From Emcibacter nanhaiensis (GTDB lineage: Bacteria; Pseudomonadota; Alphaproteobacteria; Sphingomonadales; Emcibacteraceae): DNA of 64,000 nt. Both the position numbers and the translations under genes were made by a program. Below, piece by piece: positions 17,964 through 25,835 of the stretch. The DNA is taken from contig NZ_VFIY01000018.1 in the NCBI RefSeq assembly GCF_006385175.1, positions 186,001 through 250,000 on the forward strand. The letters run 5' to 3'. Each line of letters begins with the position of its first letter. Positions within the stretch are counted from its first letter, which is position 1. A model generated the notes under the pieces. The model was not told the origin of the DNA. It did not search any database and saw nothing but the letters and a program-made list of their open reading frames with translations.

Positions 17964-18764
17964 ATGGGGTACATAATGAGTATGGATCAGAATATTACAC
18001 CGATATCCGAGCACGCCACGGTGGCGCCGGCCACCCTGTTGGAAGAGGGGCTGGTCGTTGACTGCATCGAAAAAAAATACCGCAAGAAAACGGTGTTGCG
18101 CAGCATCAGCCTGGAGGTACACAAGGGAGAAGTCGTAGGTCTTCTCGGCCCCAATGGCGCCGGCAAGACCACCTGCTTCTATACCATCACCGGCCTGATC
18201 GAGCCGGATGCGGGCCGGATCGTCCTCGACGGGCACGATATCACCCGCATGCCCATGTATCGCCGGGCCCGGCTTGGCATCGGCTATCTGCCGCAGGAGG
18301 CCTCCATCTTCCGCGGCATGACGGTGGAAGAAAATATCTGGTCGGTTCTGGAAATTTCCGAACCCAATGAAGGCAGACGGCTTGAAATGCTGGAGGAACT
18401 GCTGAGCGAGTTTTCCATCCAGCATATCCGCCAGTCTCCCGCCCTGGCCCTGTCCGGCGGGGAACGGCGGCGGGCGGAGATCGCCCGGGCCCTGGCCACC
18501 CGTCCCAGCTTCATGCTGCTGGATGAACCCTTTGCCGGCATTGATCCCATCGCCATCGCCGACATTCGTGACCTGGTGTCACATCTGAAAGACCGGGGCA
18601 TCGGTGTGCTGATCACGGATCACAACGTCAGGGAGACACTTGATATCATTGACCGGGCCTACATTATCCATGACGGCACCGTGCTGATGACCGGGACGCC
18701 GCAGGAAATTGTCGCCAATGAAGACGTCCGTCGTGTATATTTGGGTGACAGGTTCAGTCTGTAA
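17964..18764 (+). CDS. lptB: LPS export ABC transporter ATPase LptB
   Basis: 266 residues. Walker A is GPNGAGKTT, the Q-loop region is [15 protein letters not shown], the signature is [15 protein letters not shown], Walker B is [13 protein letters not shown], and the H-loop histidine is in [11 protein letters not shown]. The FRGMTVEEN wording is diagnostic of LptB. It powers LPS extraction from the inner membrane with LptF, LptG and LptC. The N-terminus carries about 25 residues beyond the usual start, rich in Ala, Thr and Glu; an internal start cannot be excluded. rpoN starts 17 bp after its stop. Confidence 0.95.
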   Translation: MGYIMSMDQNITPISEHATVAPATLLEEGLVVDCIEKKYRKKTVLRSISLEVHKGEVVGLLGPNGAGKTTCFYTITGLIEPDAGRIVLDGHDITRMPMYRRARLGIGYLPQEASIFRGMTVEENIWSVLEISEPNEGRRLEMLEELLSEFSIQHIRQSPALALSGGERRRAEIARALATRPSFMLLDEPFAGIDPIAIADIRDLVSHLKDRGIGVLITDHNVRETLDIIDRAYIIHDGTVLMTGTPQEIVANEDVRRVYLGDRFSL

Positions 18765-18781
18765 GGTGGGATAGAGAGAAT

Positions 18782-20320
18782 ATGGCTTTAACGCCACGCT
18801 TGGAACTAAAACAATCGCAGTCGCTGGTCATGACCCCCCAGCTGCAGCAGGCTATTCGCCTTCTGCAATATTCCAATATGGAACTTGTCGACTTCGTGAT
18901 TGATGAAGTGGAAAAGAATCCGCTTCTGGAAATGGGGGAAGCCAACGATCAATCCCAGACCCCGGGCGAAAGCGAACGCGACGAGAGTGAGAAAAACGGC
19001 AAGGAGAGCGAAGCCGTTACCAGTTCCGATGAATATCTCAGCGCCGATACCATGCAGGGCAGTGAGTCCGATACGCCGCTGGATACGGATTATGAAAATG
19101 TTTTCAATAACGACACGGCCAGCGACGAACCGCTGAGCAATTACAGCGACAGCCTGAGCGTCAGCGGCAGCGGCATGTCCTCCGGCGGCAGCTTTGAAGA
19201 CATGGATTTCTCTCTCGAGCAACGGGTCGGAGAAAGCACCACGCTGCGCGATCATCTCGAAGACCAGCTCAATATGATCGTGCTGCCGACCAACGACAAA
19301 CTGATCCTGCAATATCTGATCGGCTCGCTGGATGAATCCGGCTACCTCACCGAAGACATTGACCTGATCGCCGAACGGTTCGGCTGCAGCACAGATGAAA
19401 TCGAACGGGTCCTGGCCATTGCCCAGACTTTTGATCCGATTGGCGTCTTCGCGCGCAACCTGTCCGAATGCCTCAAAATTCAGCAGCGCGAACTGGACCG
19501 GCTTGACCCGGCCATGGAAGCCCTGCTCGATAACCTCGAGCTTCTGGCCAAACGGGATTTCAATGCCCTGAAACGGCTGTGCCGGGTGGATACCGAAGAC
19601 CTCAGGGACATGATCGGGGAGATCCAGTCGCTGAACCCACGGCCCGGCTCCCTGTTCGGCGGCGAAGTGGTCCAGACTGTGGTCCCCGACGTGTTTATCC
19701 GCAAATCCCCCAAGGGGGAATGGTTTGTCGAGCTGAACAGCGAAACCCTGCCCCGCGTCCTGCTCAACAACCGGTACCATACCGTGGTCAAGGAACAGGC
19801 CCGCAACAAGGAAGAAAAGGAATATCTGGCCGAATGCATGGCATCAGCCAATTGGCTGGTCAAGGCACTGGACCAGCGTGCCCGCACCATCCTCAAGGTC
19901 TCCAGTGAACTGGTTCGCCAGCAGAGTGAATTCTTTGAAAAGGGCATTAAATTCCTGCGTCCGCTGAACCTGAAGACCATTGCCGAAGCCATCGACATGC
20001 ATGAAAGCACCGTGAGTCGTGTAACCGCCAATAAATATATCGCCACGAACCGTGGCATCTTTGAAATGAAGTATTTCTTCACCACCGCCATCTCGTCCAT
20101 GGCCGAAGGTGATGTCCATTCCGCAGAAGCGGTGAAACACTCCATCAAGTCCCTGATCGATGAGGAAAACCCGAAAAAAATCCTTTCAGATGATAAACTT
20201 GTGGAGTTGCTGAAAGCGGAAGGTATTGATATTGCAAGAAGAACAGTAGCAAAATATCGCGAGGCCCTGAATATTCCATCGTCTATTCAGCGCCGCCGGA
20301 TAAAGAATTCCGCCCTGTGA
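18782..20320 (+). CDS. rpoN: RNA polymerase sigma-54 factor
   Basis: 512 residues. Region I begins LELKQSQSLVMTPQLQQAI with the glutamine-rich activator-contact segment, then an acidic Ser/Asp/Glu-rich region II (residues 45-140), the core-binding region, a helix-turn-helix (STVSRVTANKYI) and the RpoN box ARRTVAKYRE near residue 490 that reads the -24 promoter element. It directs transcription of genes needing enhancer-binding activators, often for nitrogen, motility or surface polymers. It sits in the conserved place between lptB and hpf. The acidic region II is long. Confidence 0.97.
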   Translation: MALTPRLELKQSQSLVMTPQLQQAIRLLQYSNMELVDFVIDEVEKNPLLEMGEANDQSQTPGESERDESEKNGKESEAVTSSDEYLSADTMQGSESDTPLDTDYENVFNNDTASDEPLSNYSDSLSVSGSGMSSGGSFEDMDFSLEQRVGESTTLRDHLEDQLNMIVLPTNDKLILQYLIGSLDESGYLTEDIDLIAERFGCSTDEIERVLAIAQTFDPIGVFARNLSECLKIQQRELDRLDPAMEALLDNLELLAKRDFNALKRLCRVDTEDLRDMIGEIQSLNPRPGSLFGGEVVQTVVPDVFIRKSPKGEWFVELNSETLPRVLLNNRYHTVVKEQARNKEEKEYLAECMASANWLVKALDQRARTILKVSSELVRQQSEFFEKGIKFLRPLNLKTIAEAIDMHESTVSRVTANKYIATNRGIFEMKYFFTTAISSMAEGDVHSAEAVKHSIKSLIDEENPKKILSDDKLVELLKAEGIDIARRTVAKYREALNIPSSIQRRRIKNSAL

Positions 20321-20433
20321 GCTCACCGAAACAGAAAATTAGACAGATAGCGTTTTTTGTTTCCACGGGGAGGTATCCAGCAGGACAGACGGATCCCTTT
20401 CCCCTGTCCAGCCAGAGGAACTTGGGTCAAAAC

Positions 20434-20462
20434 TTGACAAAGTGGTAAGTTAACTCTAAGTT
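20434..20462 (+). promoter_or_regulatory. Possible promoter upstream of hpf
   Basis: In the 211 bp gap between rpoN and hpf, TTGACA (20434-20439) is followed 17 bp later by TAAGTT (20457-20462). The -35 is consensus and the -10 matches poorly. A second TTGACT lies near 20472. It would give hpf and ptsN a promoter separate from rpoN. Confidence 0.3.
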
Positions 20463-20531
20463 CCGCGGCCTTGACTGGTAAAATCAAAAGTCTGCGTTGA
20501 TTTAGCTGTCTGAGAAGGATCTGAGAAAAGC

Positions 20532-21101
20532 ATGAGAATCGTTGTTACCGGCAAACAGATTGATATTGGTGACTCACTTCGCAGTCATGTGGAAAACAGC
20601 CTCGACGGCAGTGTGAACAAATATTTCGATCACCCCATAGAGGGATCTGTAACCTTTTCCAAGGATGCACATTTGTTCCGGGCAGATTGCCAGGTACATC
20701 TGGGTCACGGGGTAGACCTGCAGACCCATGGCGAAGAAACAGATATTTATGCGGCTTTTGATTCAGCAGCAGACCGGATGGAAAAAAGATTGCGCAGATA
20801 CAAAAGACGTCTGAGCAATCACCATAACCAGCGAGTCAACGGCCAGTCAGTGATCCCTGCCCAATATAATGTATTGGCGGCAGAGGAAGAAGGTGAAGAG
20901 GAGCTGGAGGATGCCCAGCCCGCCATCGTCGCAGAAACGGAAACCTATATTCCGGAAGTCTCTGTCAGCGAAGCGGTCATGCGGCTCGACCTCGGCAATC
21001 TTCAAACGCTTATGTTCCGCAATTCCGGGCATGGGCGCATGAATGTGGTTTATCGCCGGGCCGATGGAAACATCGGCTGGATTGACCCGAAAGAAGATTA
21101 A
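20532..21101 (+). CDS. hpf: Ribosome hibernation promoting factor, long form
   Basis: 189 residues with two parts. Residues 1-100 are the S30AE domain (MRIVVTGKQIDIGDSLRSHV, and a basic helix ADRMEKRLRRYKRRLSNHHN). Residues 125-185 are the C-terminal dimerisation domain (VSVSEAVMRLDLGNLQTLMF, HGRMNVVYRRADGNIGWI). The long form binds the 30S decoding region and pairs ribosomes into 100S dimers when growth stops. The linker is rich in Glu. Its place between rpoN and ptsN is the usual one in proteobacteria and fits control by nutrient status. Confidence 0.95.
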   Translation: MRIVVTGKQIDIGDSLRSHVENSLDGSVNKYFDHPIEGSVTFSKDAHLFRADCQVHLGHGVDLQTHGEETDIYAAFDSAADRMEKRLRRYKRRLSNHHNQRVNGQSVIPAQYNVLAAEEEGEEELEDAQPAIVAETETYIPEVSVSEAVMRLDLGNLQTLMFRNSGHGRMNVVYRRADGNIGWIDPKED

Positions 21102-21119
21102 CAACAAGAAGTGATCCGT

Positions 21120-21587
21120 ATGGATATTGCTGATTTGATAAATCTGGACACCATCATTCCGGATATGAAAGCGACAAGCAAAAAGCAGATTTTGCAGGAA
21201 CTCGCGAACAAGGCAGAAAAGGTACTCGACAGGCCCAGCCACGAAATCGTTGACGTTCTGGTGGAACGTGAACGGCTTGGTACCACAGGGGTGGGACATG
21301 GCGTTGCCATCCCGCACGGGAAAATTCCCGGACTGGACCGGCTGTATGGCATTTTTGCCCGCCTGAACCAGCCGGTGGACTATGATTCCCTGGATGGTGA
21401 GCCGGTTGACCTGATCTTCATGCTTCTGGCGCCGGAAGCCGCCGGTGCAGACCATCTGAAGGCCCTGGCCAAGGTGTCCCGCCTGCTGCGTGACAAATCA
21501 ACCTGTGAGAAGCTGCGGGGCTCCGAGGGCGGCGATGCCATTCACGCGATCCTGACCTCGACCAGCAAGAATTCCAACGCCGCCTGA
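21120..21587 (+). CDS. ptsN: PTS IIA-like nitrogen-regulatory protein PtsN
   Basis: 155 residues from the ATG at 21120; a GTG three codons earlier is possible. The EIIA domain has the phosphorylated histidine in GVGHGVAIPHGKI near residue 65, then DGEPVDLIFMLLAPE and LAKVSRLLRD. PtsN accepts phosphate from the PTS-Ntr chain (PtsP, NPr) and regulates potassium transport and nitrogen or carbon responses. It is the last gene of the lpt-rpoN run, closed by a strong terminator. Confidence 0.95.
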   Translation: MDIADLINLDTIIPDMKATSKKQILQELANKAEKVLDRPSHEIVDVLVERERLGTTGVGHGVAIPHGKIPGLDRLYGIFARLNQPVDYDSLDGEPVDLIFMLLAPEAAGADHLKALAKVSRLLRDKSTCEKLRGSEGGDAIHAILTSTSKNSNAA

Positions 21588-21607
21588 CCCAGGCGACGGC
21601 CGTAATA

Positions 21608-21641
21608 AAAAAACCCTCCGCAAGATTGCGGAGGGTTTTGC
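21608..21641. terminator. Bidirectional hairpin terminator after ptsN
   Basis: CCCTCCGC and GCGGAGGG form a perfect stem with AAGATT between them, preceded by a run of seven A and followed by TTTT. It separates ptsN from the converging TPR/SPOR gene. Confidence 0.88.
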
Positions 21642-21665
21642 TTTACAATGATCTGCTGACGTTGA

Positions 21666-23273
21666 CTATTCCACGTCTTCTTCCTCGATGCCCTCTTCGG
21701 GTACATCATTCTGAGACAGTTCAGTCTGTTCCGCCTCTGACTGGTGAACCAGTTTCCAGACGATTTTGTCGGCTTTCTTCTTGTCTTCATCTTTTTTGAC
21801 GTCGACATCTTTCGTGTCATCTGCAGCCACGACCGCCGGTTTTGCTTCTACCTCGGCCGGTTTTTCTTCTGCAACCGGCGCCTTGTCCATCTCGGCCGGA
21901 GCCTCGGCAGTGCCGTCGTTCTCGATCATCTTTTCAAGTTTCTCGAACGGCTTTGCCTTCTCCTTGTCCGTTTCCGGAAGTTTGCCTTCGGCGGTCAGCG
22001 GCGGACGCACCCAGCAGTCGGTGCCGCGTTCCTTGATTTTCTTGCAGGCTTCGTTGGCCTCCTCGAACGAGGTCAGCGGACCCGCATTCAGGCGATAATA
22101 GAAGCCGCTCGGTTCCTTGCCGCCGCGATCGCCGAAATCCACTTCAGAACGGCGCGGTTCAAGATCACCGATAATGTCGAAATATTTTTTCTTCAGCTTT
22201 TCCCAGCCCGGGCGCAGTTCGGATTTCTTGCGATAGGCCGCGATCTGCAGCGCCCAGCCTTCCGGGCCAAGCAGGGCCGGAACAGAGGGATCCTCCTCTT
22301 CCGGTTCAGCTTCAACCACCGGTTCGGGAACTTCTTCGACCAGGCGGGCCACCGTCACGTTGCGGGTCAGGCTGTCGTCTTCAAAGACTTCATTGGCCGG
22401 CGCAGTCGTGTCGGTTTTCGGCTCGACAGACTGGTTCAGCACGGAGGCGAACCGGCCGTCTTCCGGCATGCTGGCCAGCACACGGAAATAGTTCATATTC
22501 TCGTTGGTCAGTTCCGGGCCGCTGTCAATGGACAGCAGACGGGAGGCCATAACCTCGTTCCCGGCCAGGGCATAGGCCATAGCAAGGTTCTGACGACTGT
22601 TGGCGCCGGCATCCTTATGCTGGGCGGCCTGCTTCAGAATACGGATTGCCTCATCATGCCGTGACTGAAGCGCCAGGGAAAGGCCATAGTTATTCAGAAG
22701 TTTCAGGTTGTCCGGATCCTGTGCCAGACCGTCCTTGTACACTTCGAGTGCTGCGCTGTTGTTGCCCTGCATTTCCATGGCCAGGGCCAGATTGGAAATA
22801 GCCTCCACATCGGTCGGCGCAAGCGAAACGGCAGAATTCAGTACCGGTACCGCCATGGTCGGACGATTCAGCGCCACATAGGTTTTGCCAAGACCTTTTA
22901 ATGCGGTCAGGTTCTCTTCGTTGATGTCAACGGCCTGCTGGTAAGCTTCCAGAGCCTCTTGATACTGCCCGGTGGCGCTCAGGGAATCCCCCAGGCCAAC
23001 CAGCGGCTCCGAAGAGAACGGGTGCCATTTGTGGGCCCGGCGGAACAGCGTAATCGCCGCATTGTGATCGCCTTCAGCAACCATTTCATTGGCCAGGGTC
23101 AGGAAGCTGTTGTCCTTGTTGGAGGCAGCTTCACGCCCTGCCGCCGCTGAAGCCGTCGAAGCAGCTGGTTCATCAGCTGAACCCGTCTGGTAAGGTGCTC
23201 CACCTGAACAGGCAACCAGAAATACCGGCACTGCCGCTGTCGCCATAAGTTTTGCAATTTTGAGATTTTTCAT
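21666..23273 (-). CDS. TPR and SPOR-domain lipoprotein
   Basis: 535 residues. The N-terminus is a lipoprotein signal with lipobox VACSGG near residue 22. Residues 55-290 hold several TPR units (for example NAAITLFRRAHKWHPF, QEALEAYQQAVDINEENLTA). A SPOR domain spans about 335-425 (WALQIAAYRKKSELRPGWEKL and GPLTSFEEANEACKKIKERG), with a Cys pair. The last 100 residues are Lys, Glu, Ala and Pro rich and acidic at the end. SPOR domains bind denuded peptidoglycan, often at the division site, and TPRs bind proteins. It ends 24 bp past the ptsN terminator, and lies after the small basic protein and ParA on the same strand, so it may belong to that unit. Confidence 0.8.
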   Translation of the reverse strand: MKNLKIAKLMATAAVPVFLVACSGGAPYQTGSADEPAASTASAAAGREAASNKDNSFLTLANEMVAEGDHNAAITLFRRAHKWHPFSSEPLVGLGDSLSATGQYQEALEAYQQAVDINEENLTALKGLGKTYVALNRPTMAVPVLNSAVSLAPTDVEAISNLALAMEMQGNNSAALEVYKDGLAQDPDNLKLLNNYGLSLALQSRHDEAIRILKQAAQHKDAGANSRQNLAMAYALAGNEVMASRLLSIDSGPELTNENMNYFRVLASMPEDGRFASVLNQSVEPKTDTTAPANEVFEDDSLTRNVTVARLVEEVPEPVVEAEPEEEDPSVPALLGPEGWALQIAAYRKKSELRPGWEKLKKKYFDIIGDLEPRRSEVDFGDRGGKEPSGFYYRLNAGPLTSFEEANEACKKIKERGTDCWVRPPLTAEGKLPETDKEKAKPFEKLEKMIENDGTAEAPAEMDKAPVAEEKPAEVEAKPAVVAADDTKDVDVKKDEDKKKADKIVWKLVHQSEAEQTELSQNDVPEEGIEEEDVE

Positions 23274-23333
23274 ACCAGTCCCTTTTCGGCTGTTTCCATT
23301 TTCCTAATTGGGTTTTTCCAAATTCTGCCGGAC

Positions 23334-23831
23334 TTATTCAGCCAGGCAGGAACATCTTTTGTTATCGCAGACATGTTCGGATTCATTGCACAGATACATG
23401 TCCAGCGCCTCTGTCAGAACTTCCTGACAGCTCTTGCGTGTATGCGCGGAATAAAGCCGTAGCTTCAGATGATCTTCTTCGGTCATCCGCAACGTCATGG
23501 CAATGCGCTTTCCGGCGGCTTTTGGTGCCTTGGGCGCAGTTTTTTCCACCTTGCGACGTCCAAAAATCTTACCGCCCGTTGTCTCCGTTTTGTCGTCGCT
23601 CGGACCGGACCGGCGGCCCTGCACTTCAGAGAGTTTTTTTACGGTTTCAATGGTATTTGCCAGGCCGTCTTCTGCTTCCGCAGCGACATGCTTCTCGTCA
23701 ACGGTGTCGTCCTGGCCTTTGTGTCCAAACCTGTTAATAGCCGGCATGGAAAATTTAGGTGCCGCCGGGCTCGGAATTGCCTTCCCTTTGCGCGCCAGCA
23801 GTGAACCGGTTAATCTCGCTTCCTTTTTCAT
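23334..23831 (-). CDS. Small basic protein with putative ribbon-helix-helix domain and Cys tail
   Basis: 165 residues from the ATG at 23831. The first 95 residues look disordered and basic. Residues 105-145 (KRIAMTLRMTEEDHLKLRLY and the helix SCQEVLTEALDMYL) resemble a ribbon-helix-helix fold as in ParG, omega or CopG-type DNA binders. A short tail has four cysteines (LCNESEHVCDNKRCSCLAE; C-x6-C-x4-C-x-C) that could bind metal. It lies 21 bp downstream of the parA-like gene. The pairing of a ParA ATPase with a small RHH partner is known for plasmid partition (ParF/ParG, delta/omega), so a DNA-binding or adaptor role is inferred. I do not recognise a named family. Confidence 0.65.
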   Translation of the reverse strand: MKKEARLTGSLLARKGKAIPSPAAPKFSMPAINRFGHKGQDDTVDEKHVAAEAEDGLANTIETVKKLSEVQGRRSGPSDDKTETTGGKIFGRRKVEKTAPKAPKAAGKRIAMTLRMTEEDHLKLRLYSAHTRKSCQEVLTEALDMYLCNESEHVCDNKRCSCLAE

Positions 23832-23852
23832 CAACTCTTCCCCACTCCTTAC

Positions 23853-24566
23853 TTATGCTTGTATCTGCCGGCGACCGAACCCCTGAGCGGGGGCGGCCGG
23901 TGCCCGACGCTGGGCGGCGTTATTCTGGAAGACCGTGCGGCGGAAATTCTTCTCCAGCCGGTCGCTGATGTAATCCCACAGATCGGCAATTTCCTGTGCA
24001 GATTTTGATTCCGGATTGGTTTCCATCACGGTTCGGCCGTCGATCATGCTGGAAGCATAATCGGTCCGCTGATGCAGAGTAATCGGCGCAACAGTGCCAT
24101 GCTGCGACAGGGCGATAGCGGCATCGCTGGTGATCCGCGCCCGGGCAGAGGCGCCGTTGACCACAAACATAAAGGGCTTGTCGGTCCGGTCAGCCAGCTC
24201 CACTGTACCGCCGGCGGCCCGCAGGTCATGGGGGCTGGGGCGTGTCGGGATAACAATCAGGTCGGAAACGGCAATCACGCTCTGGATCGCCAGGGTAATG
24301 GCCGGCGGTGTATCAATAATCGCCAGCTTGAAACCCTGGTTGCGCAACTCGTCAAGGTCAGTGATCAGTCGGGATACATTGGTCTGGGCGAAGGCCGGGG
24401 TCGGCGCTTCGCGTTCGTTCCACCATTCGGTGAGGCTGCCCTGCGGGTCCGTATCTACCAGAACCACAGGCCCTTCACCAGCTAGCTCGGCCTGGACAGC
24501 AATATGACCGCTCAACGTGGTTTTTCCTGACCCGCCCTTCTGTGATGTAAATGCCAAAACTCGCAT
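23853..24566 (-). CDS. ParA/MinD-family ATPase (orphan, chromosomal)
   Basis: 237 residues from the ATG at 24566; the 30 extra codons upstream lack family sequence. The deviant Walker A reads KGGSGKTTLSGH with the signature lysine, Walker A' is VLVDTDPQGSLTEWW, and Walker B is KLAIIDTPPAI. The C-terminus is basic with FRRTVF and RRAPAAPAQGFGRRQIQA. ParA ATPases bind DNA non-specifically as ATP dimers and position plasmids, chromosomes or protein clusters. No ParB follows; its partner is likely the small basic protein. The context with two SPOR proteins suggests a role in cell-envelope or division positioning rather than main chromosome segregation, which is inference. Confidence 0.85.
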   Translation of the reverse strand: MRVLAFTSQKGGSGKTTLSGHIAVQAELAGEGPVVLVDTDPQGSLTEWWNEREAPTPAFAQTNVSRLITDLDELRNQGFKLAIIDTPPAITLAIQSVIAVSDLIVIPTRPSPHDLRAAGGTVELADRTDKPFMFVVNGASARARITSDAAIALSQHGTVAPITLHQRTDYASSMIDGRTVMETNPESKSAQEIADLWDYISDRLEKNFRRTVFQNNAAQRRAPAAPAQGFGRRQIQA

Positions 24567-24619
24567 ATGTTCCAACCTTGTTTGATGTTTATAATTGCTG
24601 CTATAATGCAAATCTGTGT

Positions 24620-24754
24620 GGGAAAATATTTTCCACATACCCGTACAGTTAACCATTGTGCCCGGGAGGTATTAATAAATCGTAAAGTGAAGCGCAAAAT
24701 TTTAACTACTAACTATTTATAAACACAGGGAAAATATATTGTTTTTTATATATT
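24620..24754. promoter_or_regulatory. Divergent control region between parA-like and Sel1/SPOR genes, with palindromes
   Basis: This AT-rich 207 bp gap holds a perfect 14 bp palindrome, GGAAAATATTTTCC (24621-24634), 55 bp upstream of the parA start. The 10-mer GGGAAAATAT occurs at 24620-24629 and again at 24728-24737. The second copy overlaps an inverted repeat AATATAT (24733-24739) / ATATATT (24748-24754). They look like operator or partition-site sequences for the adjoining RHH-like protein, but binding is not shown. Confidence 0.5.
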
Positions 24755-24773
24755 CGCCTTCGATGATGGGGAC

Positions 24774-25835
24774 TTGAACACAAGTACACAGCCTATGAAA
24801 AAACCAGTCATTATTTTGCCGTTTCTCTTATCCGCATTAACTCTACCGGGTATTACCATTGCGTCCGCAACTGTCTCGGACGGTGTTTCAGCCTATGAAG
24901 CCGGAGACTACGTGCGCGCCCGGGAAGAATGGCTGCCCTACGCCGCCCTGGGCAATCCGAATGCGCTCTATAACCTCGGTCAGCTCTATCGCATGGGCCG
25001 CGGAGTGGAGAGGGACTACAAAAAGGCTGAAGAATATTATTTGCGGGCGGCCGAAAAAGGCCATGTGGGGGCTCAGCGCAACCTGGGCACGCTTCATTAT
25101 TTCGGCCGGCTCGGCAAGGTGGACATGGAACAGGCCTATAAATGGCTGTACCGGGCCGCCGGCAATGGCGATGCCCGCTCCCAGTATATTGTCGGCACCA
25201 TGTATTACAACGGCCAGCATGTGGCTAAAAATGAAACGGACGCCTATGCCTGGATCCACCTGTCCGCCGAACAGGGGATCAGGGACGCGATCAAAGCGCA
25301 GGACAAGCTCAAGGCCTATCTGGACTCCGATACCATCCAGGCGGCCCTGGCCAGGGCTCCCGGACTGGTCGGCTCCTACCGGGTGGCGGACAACCGCGAC
25401 CTGATGGTGGATGGCCAGAATGAGCAGGAGATCGAACAGGCCACCACCCTTGATGTCCCTGGACCTGCAAAACAGGACACCGCACCTGTTTCACCGGTTG
25501 CCGAAGCGACAGGGCAAGCAAAACCGGCTCCCGCACCGGCCTCTGCAGCAAGCCAACCTGCCGTCATAGCGTCAGACAACTACCGGGTCCAGGTCGGTTC
25601 CTTCAGGTCCTCAGAGGAGGCCGAACGTGCCCTGGACGGTCTCAGCCAGCGCCTCGGCAGTCTGGTCGATGACCATGAAGCCGTCATTCAGATTGTTGAC
25701 ATCAGGGACAAGGGCGTATTTTACCGCCTGCAGCTTCGCCCCTTCGGGACGCGAGACGCGGCCAATGACTACTGCGGACGGCTCAAAGACAAAGGCATCG
25801 ACTGTTATACAATGAAAACGCCGCCTCAACCCTGA
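24774..25835 (+). CDS. Sel1-repeat and SPOR-domain exported protein
   Basis: 353 residues from a TTG at 24774; an ATG at 24795 (MKKPVIILPFLLSALTLPG) is an alternative start and begins directly with the signal peptide. Sel1-like repeats run from about residue 37 to 170 (ALYNLGQLYRMGRGVERDYKKA; AQRNLGTLHYFGRLG; SQYIVGTMYYNGQHV). A Pro/Ala-rich linker precedes a SPOR domain (YRVQVGSFRSSEEAERALDGL to GIDCYTMK). It should lie in the periplasm and bind glycan strands lacking side peptides. It is divergent from the parA-like gene and its last 10 bp overlap the convergent pabBC gene. Confidence 0.82.
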   Translation: MNTSTQPMKKPVIILPFLLSALTLPGITIASATVSDGVSAYEAGDYVRAREEWLPYAALGNPNALYNLGQLYRMGRGVERDYKKAEEYYLRAAEKGHVGAQRNLGTLHYFGRLGKVDMEQAYKWLYRAAGNGDARSQYIVGTMYYNGQHVAKNETDAYAWIHLSAEQGIRDAIKAQDKLKAYLDSDTIQAALARAPGLVGSYRVADNRDLMVDGQNEQEIEQATTLDVPGPAKQDTAPVSPVAEATGQAKPAPAPASAASQPAVIASDNYRVQVGSFRSSEEAERALDGLSQRLGSLVDDHEAVIQIVDIRDKGVFYRLQLRPFGTRDAANDYCGRLKDKGIDCYTMKTPPQP

